In this document: positions 18,891 through 26,407 of the stretch, in pieces | Position numbering within the stretch: position 1 is the stretch's first letter | Layout of the letters: each line of letters opens with the position of its first letter | Assembly: GCA_035633115.1 (NCBI GenBank) | Contig: DASQFN010000058.1 | Span: forward strand, 186,001-250,000 | Source: Gemmatimonadaceae bacterium | GTDB taxonomy: Bacteria > Gemmatimonadota > Gemmatimonadetes > Gemmatimonadales > Gemmatimonadaceae | Reading direction: 5' to 3' | DNA: 64,000 bases | The notes under the pieces: model-generated | What the model was told of the DNA's origin: nothing | Seen by the model: the letters and a program-made list of their open reading frames with translations, nothing else | Databases searched by the model: none | Made by a program: the position numbers and the translations under genes

Positions 18891-18918
18891 AATATATGTG
18901 TTATAACACAGAAAGCAA
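18891..18918 (-). promoter_or_regulatory. Promoter of the marR-VOC operon with a 14-bp palindromic operator in the spacer
   Basis: Reading the minus strand: TTGCTT (18918-18913), a 16-bp spacer, and TATATT (18896-18891). The spacer contains the perfect palindrome TGTGTTATAACACA (18897-18910). The start codon begins 6 bases after the -10 box, so the mRNA may be leaderless. The assignment is by pattern and spacing. Confidence 0.6.
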
Positions 18919-19099
18919 CTTGCCCGAAAACACGACTTGACCGATTTCGGGGTCGCTCCTATCGTCGGATTCGGAACGGATGGCTCTCGGTACGGTAGAA
19001 CTGAAGGCAGCGACAACGTGACCCGCGGGTCGACCGCTCGTCTGTCAAAGGCAGAGGAGCATCAGTCGACCCGTTCGTTTTTTCTTTCATCCGACATCA

Positions 19100-19615
19100 A
19101 TGAGAATCACCGCCCTTTGCTCGACTGCAGCGCTTGTCGCTACTGGATGCATCCAGGACCTGTCCGGCCCGCCTGCCGTTGAGACGATTCCTCTCCGGGC
19201 AACCATCACGCCGGATAACCGGTGCACCGTCGAGACCCTGGGCAGGACCTATACATCCATCGGACATGTGCGCGGAGCAACTCCGCCTACCTTCACCGGA
19301 ACATTGGAGAACAGTGGCTTCCACGCGGTGGGTTGCTGGGTCGCGATGAGTGACGGCACAGATGGAGATTTCGTCCTCTTGTTCTCGGGCGATTCGTTCC
19401 AGAAGCCCTTCGAGGTCGGCAGTTACCTTCCGCGCTTCGAGCCGCCTTACGGCTCTTCGGAAAAGCTGGTGAGCGTCTCGTTCCAGACGGTTGCCCTGCC
19501 GGACCATCGCCTCAAGACCGTCGATCAATCGACGGGCGCCGTAACGATCGAGGCTGCCCCGGGCGGGGGAAGGATCATTCGCGTTGACGTGAGCGTCATC
19601 AAGTACGAGGGCTGA
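19100..19615 (+). CDS. Putative lipoprotein of unknown function
   Basis: 171 residues. The signal peptide ends ALVATGC, with the lipidated cysteine at residue 17. The rest is a beta-rich soluble domain with two further cysteines (CTVETLG and GCWVAMSDG) that could form a disulphide. I recognise no family. It stands alone and is followed by a strong terminator, so it is probably monocistronic. Confidence 0.7.
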   Translation: MRITALCSTAALVATGCIQDLSGPPAVETIPLRATITPDNRCTVETLGRTYTSIGHVRGATPPTFTGTLENSGFHAVGCWVAMSDGTDGDFVLLFSGDSFQKPFEVGSYLPRFEPPYGSSEKLVSVSFQTVALPDHRLKTVDQSTGAVTIEAAPGGGRIIRVDVSVIKYEG

Positions 19616-19653
19616 CGGCGCGCGAGGTTCATCGTCCACAAATTGCCCGAAAC

Positions 19654-19684
19654 AGCCCTGATCCGAGGATCGGGGCTTTTTTTT
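19654..19684 (+). terminator. Intrinsic terminator after the lipoprotein gene
   Basis: AGCCCTGATCC pairs with GGATCGGGGCT (one G-T wobble), followed directly by eight T residues. It lies 39 bp past the stop. Confidence 0.9.
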
Positions 19685-19692
19685 GTGGAACC

Positions 19693-19759
19693 GATTCGGC
19701 GGGTTCAGCTGATTTGCCGGGCTAGGCGATTCGCCGGATTCGGCGGATCCAGCTGATTT
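19693..19759 (+). repeat. Pair of 23-bp direct repeats
   Basis: Copies at 19693-19715 and 19737-19759 begin GATTCGGCGG and end CAGCTGATTT and agree at 21 of 23 positions, 44 bp apart. They lie upstream of the SGNH gene; function unknown. Confidence 0.75.
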
Positions 19760-19824
19760 AGCGCTAGACCGATCGGCGCGCCCATTGGGCGTTGCCTTCG
19801 CCGCTCGGGGGAAGTCATTCAGGG

Positions 19825-20877
19825 ATGACGTCCCCCCTCTATCGTGGCGTTGCGACGTTCTGCGGAGTTGTTACCGCGCTGATTGTTCTCGAGCTCGGTC
19901 TCAGGCCGCTTGCCACACCCGATCTGCCTCCATTTGCGCGGCCGGCGCTGGACGCTTTCGACGCGCCGGTTGTCACCACGCGCCAGCTGGAGGAAGGAAT
20001 CGCCGAGGCTAACTTCTCCGCCGCCGGCGCTCGTCTAACTGGAAATCCGACGTTATCCGGCGCGCCGCTCATCGTTGTTCTCGGTGACTCTCACGTTGTC
20101 GCCCGCGAGATAGGCGACGGTGAGACAATGGGTTCCTGGATCGAGCGTCTCGCGCGGCGCGAGCGCTACTTCCTCAACGTCCGCCAGTACGGGTGGCGCG
20201 GCGCTTCTCCGCCGCAGTACCTGATGGTTGCTGGCGACGTGCGCGACCGGTGGCGGCCGGTGCAGGTCGTAGTGATTCTCGACGGCGACGACCTTGGCGC
20301 CGACCCGCTCAATCGCCGGTTTCCCCGGATGCGGATCGGGCAGGACGATGCCGTCGAGATCGTTCACTCACCGGACGTGAATCCCGACACGGCCATAAAT
20401 GGCGGGCGCTTCACAGTCGCGATGCTCGCACGGATGAGATGGCGTCGCGTCCTCGAGCGGGCGCCGAAGAATCTGCGGGCGTTTCTCAACACACCCGTCG
20501 AGCCCCGTGGACCGGCTCCGACGCCGGAGATGCTCGCCGCCGTCCCGCGTGCCGGGGTGAAGGCTCTGGCGAAGGCGTACGGGCCAGGTCTGCTGATTGT
20601 CTATACCGCTGACGTACGAGTCAAAGGTGGCGAGCGGGTCGATGACGGAGAGGAGCGTCTGCTCTCAGCCTGCGCTCAGTATCACGTGCGGTGCGTGTCG
20701 ATGCGCGAGACGATGCTCGCGGCGCGGCGCGCGGGCCACGTTGTGCGAGGGTTCCAGACGACGACGCTCGGCGTCGGCCACCTCAACGCGAAGGGACACG
20801 AGCTGGTCGGGCGGGCGATCTGGAGTGCAGTGCGTCCAGAGATGCCGAGAAGCATGGTCCAGATGGCAGACGGGTAG
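19825..20877 (+). CDS. SGNH hydrolase-like protein, partner of MBOAT acyltransferase
   Basis: 350 residues from ATG 19825, with GGGGGAAG about 11 bases upstream; TTG 19792 would add 11 residues. One N-terminal membrane anchor (GVVTALIVLELGL) precedes an extracytoplasmic SGNH fold. Block I is VLGDSHV, with the nucleophile Ser. The C-terminal block reads GVGHLNAKGHELVG; the Asp normally found three residues before the His is missing. Such proteins (AlgJ/AlgX, PatB types) receive acetyl groups from an MBOAT partner and transfer them to polysaccharide. The MBOAT gene follows after 4 bp. Confidence 0.75.
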   Translation: MTSPLYRGVATFCGVVTALIVLELGLRPLATPDLPPFARPALDAFDAPVVTTRQLEEGIAEANFSAAGARLTGNPTLSGAPLIVVLGDSHVVAREIGDGETMGSWIERLARRERYFLNVRQYGWRGASPPQYLMVAGDVRDRWRPVQVVVILDGDDLGADPLNRRFPRMRIGQDDAVEIVHSPDVNPDTAINGGRFTVAMLARMRWRRVLERAPKNLRAFLNTPVEPRGPAPTPEMLAAVPRAGVKALAKAYGPGLLIVYTADVRVKGGERVDDGEERLLSACAQYHVRCVSMRETMLAARRAGHVVRGFQTTTLGVGHLNAKGHELVGRAIWSAVRPEMPRSMVQMADG

Positions 20878-20881
20878 CGAG

Positions 20882-22381
20882 ATGCTTTTCATCTCCTGGG
20901 AATTCGTTGCCTTTCTCGCGATTGTGCTGGCCGGGCTGCGTGTCATGCCCACGCGTGAATCGAGGCAATGTCTACTTCTGATCGCCAGCGCAGTGTTCTA
21001 CGGATCCCACACGCCGTGGCATTTGCTGGTTCTCGCTGTGCCGAGCCTGATCGACTTCGCCTGCGCCGTGCGGATCGAAGACACCGAGGATCCCGCTAAG
21101 AGAAAACAATGGCTGATGCTGAGCCTCGTCTCGAATCTGGGACTGCTCGCCTACTTCAAGTACGCTGATTTCTTTGCCGACACGATCGGAGATCTCCTCG
21201 GTGTCTCTACGATACCGCTCGGACTCGCGCTGCCGCTTGGGATCTCTTTCTTCGTCTTCAAGACGCTGAGCTACACGATCGACGTCTATCGCCGCGAGAT
21301 ACCGGCGTGCAGGAGCATATGGCGTTACGCGATGTTCGTGTCGTATTTCCCGGAGCTCGTCGCGGGTCCGATCGTCCGCGCATCCGTGTTCCTGCCGCAG
21401 ATGGACCGCAAGCTCGAGCCGTCTCGCGAGCGTACGATGGTCGGACTGCAGCTCATTCTGCTCGGCGTGACGAAGAAGCTGTTCATCGCCGACCGGCTGG
21501 CGACACTCGTGAACCCGGTTTTCCTCGCGCCGGAAGGGTATTCGCAGTTCACGGTTATCTCAGCAGTCGTGGCGTATTCGCTCCAGATATACTGCGACTT
21601 CTCGGGATACTCCGACATTGCCATCGGCGTGTCGAGAATTATCGGCTTCGATCTCCCCGAGAATTTCAACATGCCTTATATCGCCAGGTCGGTCACTGAA
21701 TTCTGGCGGCGCTGGCATATCACACTCTCACAGTGGCTGCGCGACTACCTGTACGTTCCGCTCGGAGGCAACCGGAAGGGTGCTCGGCGCACATACATCA
21801 ACCTCATGCTCACGATGCTGCTCGGCGGGCTATGGCACGGAGCGGCGTGGACATTCGTTGTGTGGGGACTGCTGCATGGAGTCGGTCTTGCCGTTCACAA
21901 GATCTGGACGCAGCAGGTATCGCAGGGACGCCAGCCATTTCATGGCGTTGTCGGGTGGCTGACGACGTACGCGTTCGTCTGCGTCGGATGGGTGTTCTTC
22001 CGCGCGGCCGATTTCGGGACGGCAATGCTGATGCTGCGAAAGATCGTCGGCCTCGAGCCGGGCGGAGCGAACTGGGTTTATCTGCCGCTTCTCTTGATCG
22101 TCCCGCTTGTCGTCGCTGCGCACGCAGCCGGTGTGTGGATTAGCGAGCAGGAGAAGCGAACGAACACCTCGCCGGAGATGTGGATTCCCGCTACGGGCTT
22201 TGCGTCGCGGATATACGATGCCGCCGCCGGCATAGCTCTCCGTCCGCATCGCGCGTCCGGTCTCTACATGCTCCTGCCGCGTCCGGGATTCGTGAGCGCA
22301 TTCGTGCTGACTGTGTGGCTGGTCGGATTATTTCTGTTCTCGCCCGTGCATACGCGGCCGTTCATCTACTTCCAGTTCTGA
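20882..22381 (+). CDS. MBOAT family O-acyltransferase (AlgI-like)
   Basis: 499 residues from ATG 20882. The open frame extends to 20597, but that part only overlaps the SGNH gene out of frame. The multi-pass protein carries the AlgI signatures: PLGISFFVFKTLSYTIDVYR, YFPELVAGPIVR, DFSGYSDIAIGVSRIIGF, FWRRWHITLSQWLRDYLYVPLGG and LLGGLWHGAAWTFVVWG, which contains the catalytic His. It would move acetyl groups across the inner membrane for O-acetylation of an exopolysaccharide by the adjacent SGNH protein. Confidence 0.93.
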   Translation: MLFISWEFVAFLAIVLAGLRVMPTRESRQCLLLIASAVFYGSHTPWHLLVLAVPSLIDFACAVRIEDTEDPAKRKQWLMLSLVSNLGLLAYFKYADFFADTIGDLLGVSTIPLGLALPLGISFFVFKTLSYTIDVYRREIPACRSIWRYAMFVSYFPELVAGPIVRASVFLPQMDRKLEPSRERTMVGLQLILLGVTKKLFIADRLATLVNPVFLAPEGYSQFTVISAVVAYSLQIYCDFSGYSDIAIGVSRIIGFDLPENFNMPYIARSVTEFWRRWHITLSQWLRDYLYVPLGGNRKGARRTYINLMLTMLLGGLWHGAAWTFVVWGLLHGVGLAVHKIWTQQVSQGRQPFHGVVGWLTTYAFVCVGWVFFRAADFGTAMLMLRKIVGLEPGGANWVYLPLLLIVPLVVAAHAAGVWISEQEKRTNTSPEMWIPATGFASRIYDAAAGIALRPHRASGLYMLLPRPGFVSAFVLTVWLVGLFLFSPVHTRPFIYFQF

Positions 22382-22505
22382 TTGCCGCATCACGCGCCCT
22401 GATTTCTCGCTCCGTGGCAAGCTCACAAATCTTTCCGAGGCGTGAATTTTCACATGCGCAATGAGGGCACTTTTCGATCGCACCACGTGTAGGACATTCG
22501 TGCCC

Positions 22506-23495
22506 ATGACAAAGCTCAAGATGGTCGCGACGCTCACGCTCGCAATTCCGCTCCTCGTCGTTCCCTACGACTTCTCGCGTACGCTCAGCGATCCCGTCAC
22601 TGAAGTCGGTGACGCGATTACTGCTGCATCCGAGCAGATCGTCAGCAACGTTCAGCGCACGAGCTATCTCGGGTTCGACACGTACTCGTATCCGGGTGAC
22701 GAAGCGATGCGCGCCTGGCGCGACGAGAGTGTTCCCTACGAGTGGGTCGGGTATTACCTGCCGTCCCCTTGCCACAGGAGCGATTCGTGGTCGGGCACGC
22801 GCGAGAAGCTCACCGGCATGGGTTGGGGACTCGCCGTGATCTACGTCGGGCAGCAGGCGTGGGCCAAAGTCCCGCCAAAGAAGATCGTCAGGACGAAGTA
22901 CGTCACGAAAAGGGTCAAGGTCACCACTCGACGAAACGGCAAGCGCGTCACGAGATACGTTCGGAAGCGCGTTCCGGTCAAAGTCGTGACGTACGCTCGC
23001 GCGAAGCAAGGCTCGAACTGCTCGACTCGTTTCGTAAGTGGTGCGCGAGGGCATATCGATGCACGCGACGCAATTACACGCACAGCCGCCGAGGGATTCC
23101 CCAGGGGCACCGTGATATTCCTCGACATCGAGCGAATGGACTCGGTCCCGAAGTCGATGCGCGACTACTACAAGTCGTGGACGGCAAGCGTGCTCGCGGA
23201 CGGCCGCTACCGCCCGGGATTCTACACACACAACCACAACGCGAAGCTCGTGTACCGCGACGTTTCGCGGGTGTTCGTCTCCGCGGCGATTTCCGCTGAG
23301 CCGCAATTCTGGATAGCCGGCTCGCGCGGATTTTCCGAGGACAGCGAGCCGCACGAAGTAGGGCATTCGTTCGCCAACGTCTGGCAGGGCGTCCTCGACG
23401 TGGTGCAAACGCACAACGGCGTGAAGCTCCCGATCGACGTCAACGTAGCCAGCGTACCGTCACCCTCCTCGCACCAGTACGCTCTGACCGACTAG
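22506..23495 (+). CDS. DUF1906 (Rv2525c-like, glycoside-hydrolase-like) exported protein with a cationic insertion
   Basis: 329 residues from ATG 22506, with a signal or anchor at residues 6-20. The TIM-barrel-like DUF1906 landmarks are GFDTYSYPG (56-64), WVGYYLPSPCH (80-90), GLAVIYVGQQ (108-117), GTVIFLDIERMD (201-212) and YRPGFYTHNHNA. The Asp/Glu pair in FLDIE sits where the family has its presumed catalytic acid. Between the third and fourth strands an unusual segment (about residues 121-168) is very rich in Lys, Arg and Val and contains two related basic units. DUF1906 proteins are thought to act on cell-wall glycans. The gene stands alone between the MBOAT and methyltransferase genes. 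Confidence 0.75.
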   Translation: MTKLKMVATLTLAIPLLVVPYDFSRTLSDPVTEVGDAITAASEQIVSNVQRTSYLGFDTYSYPGDEAMRAWRDESVPYEWVGYYLPSPCHRSDSWSGTREKLTGMGWGLAVIYVGQQAWAKVPPKKIVRTKYVTKRVKVTTRRNGKRVTRYVRKRVPVKVVTYARAKQGSNCSTRFVSGARGHIDARDAITRTAAEGFPRGTVIFLDIERMDSVPKSMRDYYKSWTASVLADGRYRPGFYTHNHNAKLVYRDVSRVFVSAAISAEPQFWIAGSRGFSEDSEPHEVGHSFANVWQGVLDVVQTHNGVKLPIDVNVASVPSPSSHQYALTD

Positions 23496-23527
23496 TTCAA
23501 GGCGGCGGGAATGCCGCATATTTAGTC

Positions 23528-24448
23528 ATGGGCAGGATCAAGCGCGCCATCCACAAGGTCCTGTTCTCCCAGAAATCCTTCGAGTTGTTTCAGCGCCACG
23601 GCATCAACGTGACGCGACATCATTTCTATAATCCCATCCCGGACACCCAGGCTCTGGCCGCAGACGAGGCGATGTGGGAAGAGGAAGCAAAGCTCGCGGG
23701 CGTCGATCTGAACGTGGAAAAACAATTACAGCTGCTCAGTGATGTTTTTCCACGATTCCAGCATGAATACGACTTCCCGTTGAACAAGACTGCGACGCCG
23801 CATGAATACTTCATCAACAACGGCGCGTTCGGGCTCGTATCAGCCGCCGTGCTGCACGGGATGATTCGGCATTTCTCTCCGCGAACGATCATCGAGGTAG
23901 GATCGGGAAACTCGACATACGTGTCGGCACGAGCGAGTCTCATGAATGCCGCGGATGGACACTCCACAAAGCTGATCGCGATCGAGCCATATCCGAAACG
24001 CGTATTGAAAAAGGGATTTCCCGGCTTGGCGGAGCTGATTCGCAAGAAAGTGGAACATGTGGGAGCAGATTTCTTTACTCAGCTCGAGGCCGGTGACATT
24101 CTTTTCATCGACTCGAGCCATGTCGTCCGCATGGGCGGCGACGTAAACCTTCTCTTTCTGGAAGTGCTTCCGACGCTGAAGAAGGGAGTCGTTGTCCACA
24201 TTCACGATATTTTCCTCCCCCACCATTACCCGAAGGATTGGGTAGTGCGAAAGCAGAACTTCTGGACCGAACAATACCTCCTGCAGGCCTTTTTGATTGG
24301 AAACAGAGATTTCGAAGTGTTGTGGTGCGGCAGCTATGTCTATTCGAAGCATCCGGAGAAGCTGAAATCAGCATTTCCGCCTCCGAATGGGTTGGGATTT
24401 GGTGACAACTATTTCTCGAGCAGTTTCTGGATGAGAAAAGTTGACTGA
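23528..24448 (+). CDS. Class I SAM-dependent methyltransferase (Methyltransf_24-like)
   Basis: 306 residues. The SAM-binding motif is IIEVGSGNSTYVSARA, followed by the acidic strand-2 end KLIAIEPYP, DILFIDSSH and VVHIHDIFLPHH, as in the Methyltransf_24 group linked to sugar or antibiotic modification. The gene is clearly richer in A/T than its neighbours, with poly-A and poly-T runs and codons such as AAA and TTT that are rare around it, suggesting recent acquisition. No partner gene makes the substrate evident. Confidence 0.8.
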   Translation: MGRIKRAIHKVLFSQKSFELFQRHGINVTRHHFYNPIPDTQALAADEAMWEEEAKLAGVDLNVEKQLQLLSDVFPRFQHEYDFPLNKTATPHEYFINNGAFGLVSAAVLHGMIRHFSPRTIIEVGSGNSTYVSARASLMNAADGHSTKLIAIEPYPKRVLKKGFPGLAELIRKKVEHVGADFFTQLEAGDILFIDSSHVVRMGGDVNLLFLEVLPTLKKGVVVHIHDIFLPHHYPKDWVVRKQNFWTEQYLLQAFLIGNRDFEVLWCGSYVYSKHPEKLKSAFPPPNGLGFGDNYFSSSFWMRKVD

Positions 24449-24493
24449 CGGCCTCATTTCTCGAGCGAGGAACAGCTGGACGGACGACGCCCA

Positions 24494-25156
24494 ATGAGAT
24501 CGCGCGATCCAGCCACCTCGCCCCATCGGGGACAGCCCGTCCGCACCGCGGGGGCGACGCTCGAATCCGCCAAGGCGGCGATGGTGATGCTGCATGGTCG
24601 CGGCGCGACAGCCGAAAGCATTCTGACGCTCGTTCAGGCGATCGACACGGCGGGATTTGCTTACCTCGCCCTGCAGGCAGCGGGGAATACCTGGTATCCG
24701 AATTCTTTCCTTTCTCCTATTGCTTCAAACGAACCCGGTATTACTTCCGGATTGGCGGCGATCGACGACCTGCTGAAGCGGATTGTGGACGCCGGCATTC
24801 CGCTCGAGCGGACGATGCTGCTCGGTTTCTCACAGGGCGCCTGCCTCTCGCTCGAGTACGCCGCCCGTCACGCGCGCCGATATGGCGGCTTAGCAGGCCT
24901 GAGCGGCGGCCTGATCGGTCCTGATGACACGCCGCGAAACTATCCCGGATCCTTCGACGGCACTCCGATCTTTCTCGGCTGCAGCGACGCGGATTTTCAT
25001 ATTCCCGCTCAGCGCGTTCACGAATCCGCGCGCGTCCTCCGGAAGATGGGCGCCGACGTGACGATGAAGCTCTATCCCGGAATGGATCACATCGTCAACG
25101 AAGATGAAGTGCAGAAGGTCCGCGAGATGATGGCAGCTGTTCTCGCCGACGCTTAG
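24494..25156 (+). CDS. Alpha/beta hydrolase, phospholipase/carboxylesterase family (MhqD-like)
   Basis: 220 residues. The fold signatures are VMLHGRGA (oxyanion region), the nucleophile elbow GFSQG with Ser113, an Asp in CSDADFHIPA and the His in PGMDHIVNEDE, completing a Ser-Asp-His triad. Length and motif spacing match the small carboxylesterases that include MhqD of the Bacillus quinone-detoxification genes. The maleylacetate reductase gene begins at the base after its stop, so both are probably cotranscribed and may act in aromatic or quinone breakdown. Confidence 0.85.
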   Translation: MRSRDPATSPHRGQPVRTAGATLESAKAAMVMLHGRGATAESILTLVQAIDTAGFAYLALQAAGNTWYPNSFLSPIASNEPGITSGLAAIDDLLKRIVDAGIPLERTMLLGFSQGACLSLEYAARHARRYGGLAGLSGGLIGPDDTPRNYPGSFDGTPIFLGCSDADFHIPAQRVHESARVLRKMGADVTMKLYPGMDHIVNEDEVQKVREMMAAVLADA

Positions 25157-26224
25157 ATGCGATTCACATTCGACGCGCTCCCGGCGCGCGTCGTTTTCGG
25201 CGCCGGCTGCTTTTCGCAGCTCGCCGATGAGGTCGACAGACTCGAAGCGAGAGCCGTTCTTCTGGTCGGGAGTCGCGGGCGAGGCAATCTTCTGGAGCGC
25301 GCGAAGGAGCTGCTCGGGGAAAGGGTCGCGGGGGTTTTCGACGAGGCTGTGATGCATGTTCCGGCGGAAGTTGCGGAACGTGCGCGTGATCAGGCGAAGA
25401 CAGCCCGAGCTGATTCGATTGTGTGCATAGGCGGCGGCTCGTCGATCGGTGTCGCAAAGGCCGTCGCGGTCACAACGAGTCTTCCTATCGTCGCTATCCC
25501 CACTACATACAGCGGATCGGAGGTCACTCCGATCTGGGGTTTGACGAAAGGCGGAATCAAAGAGACCGCACGCGATGCGCGCGCGCAGCCGCGAACGGTG
25601 ATCTACGATCCGGAGCTGACGCTGAGGCTCCCGGTCTCAGTGTCGGCCGCGAGCGGCATGAACGCGATCGCGCACTGTGTCGAAGCTATGTACGCGCCTG
25701 ACGGGAATCCGGTCACGACACTGATGGCCGCGGAAGGAATACGCTCCCTGGTTTCCGCACTGCCTTTGATCGTGACCGCGCCCGACGATCTCGACGCGCG
25801 AACGCTGGCGCTTTACGGAGCGTGGATGGGAGGAACCGTGCTCGGCATGGTGCAGATGGGACTGCATCACAAGCTGTGTCACACACTCGGCGGGAGCTTC
25901 GATCTCCCGCATGCAGAGACTCACGCAGTTCTTCTTCCGTACACAGCGGAGTACAACGCTCCTGCGGCGGTCGAAGCGATGTCACGCGTAGCCGGCGCGC
26001 TGGGAGCTTCCGACGCGCCTGCGGGCTTGTTCGAGCTAGGCCGCCGACTTCCGATTCCTCGATCACTCGCGGAGCTCGGAATACGCGAAGACGATCTCGA
26101 GCGCGCGGCGGAGATTGCGGTGGAGCGACCATATCCGAATCCGAGGCCGGTTACTCGCGAGGGTGTTCTGTCGATTCTGCTCGAAGCGTTCGAGGGAGTG
26201 CACCTCGGCAACGATCTCGTTTAG
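25157..26224 (+). CDS. Maleylacetate reductase (iron-type alcohol dehydrogenase family)
   Basis: 355 residues, typical for the family. The nucleotide-binding stretch is CIGGGSSIGVAKAVA, followed by IPTTYSGSEVTPIWG, the VSAASGMNAIAHCVEAMYAP block and the HHKLCHTLGGSFDLPHAETHAV block with its His residues, all characteristic of maleylacetate reductases. The enzyme reduces maleylacetate to 3-oxoadipate at the end of hydroxyquinol, resorcinol or chlorocatechol pathways. No hydroxyquinol dioxygenase is adjacent, so its role in this strain depends on genes outside the pair. Confidence 0.92.
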   Translation: MRFTFDALPARVVFGAGCFSQLADEVDRLEARAVLLVGSRGRGNLLERAKELLGERVAGVFDEAVMHVPAEVAERARDQAKTARADSIVCIGGGSSIGVAKAVAVTTSLPIVAIPTTYSGSEVTPIWGLTKGGIKETARDARAQPRTVIYDPELTLRLPVSVSAASGMNAIAHCVEAMYAPDGNPVTTLMAAEGIRSLVSALPLIVTAPDDLDARTLALYGAWMGGTVLGMVQMGLHHKLCHTLGGSFDLPHAETHAVLLPYTAEYNAPAAVEAMSRVAGALGASDAPAGLFELGRRLPIPRSLAELGIREDDLERAAEIAVERPYPNPRPVTREGVLSILLEAFEGVHLGNDLV

Positions 26225-26229
26225 GCGAG

Positions 26230-26407
26230 ATCTGTGCGCTAGCCACAGAAACACAGAATCACAGCAGCGTTTCTTTGGGACAGCTCGTGCCAATCCGGCG
26301 GCGCTCGCCAAACTGAGTTCAATCAAGAAAAAACGGCTGCGAATCGACGCCGAAAACAGCAGGTGATGCCTTCTGTGCTTCTGTGATTCTGTGGCTAGCG
26401 CACAGAT
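26230..26407. repeat. Inverted repeat between convergent genes, overlapping the M20 gene end
   Basis: Left arm 26230-26250 and right arm 26387-26407 are perfect 21-bp complements, and about 15 further bases pair with a few mismatches (CACAGAAT and CACAGAAG units). The right arm includes the last codons and TAG stop of the M20 peptidase; the left arm begins 5 bp after the maleylacetate reductase stop. Confidence 0.92.

Noticed and set aside
20597-20881. N-terminal extension of the MBOAT protein
   Set aside because: It lies out of frame inside the SGNH gene and has no membrane or family character; ATG 20882 begins a proper first helix.
22362-23414. 350-residue minus-strand open frame opposite the DUF1906 gene
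   Set aside because: Shadow frame; it also crosses the end of the MBOAT gene and lacks a start context or domain.
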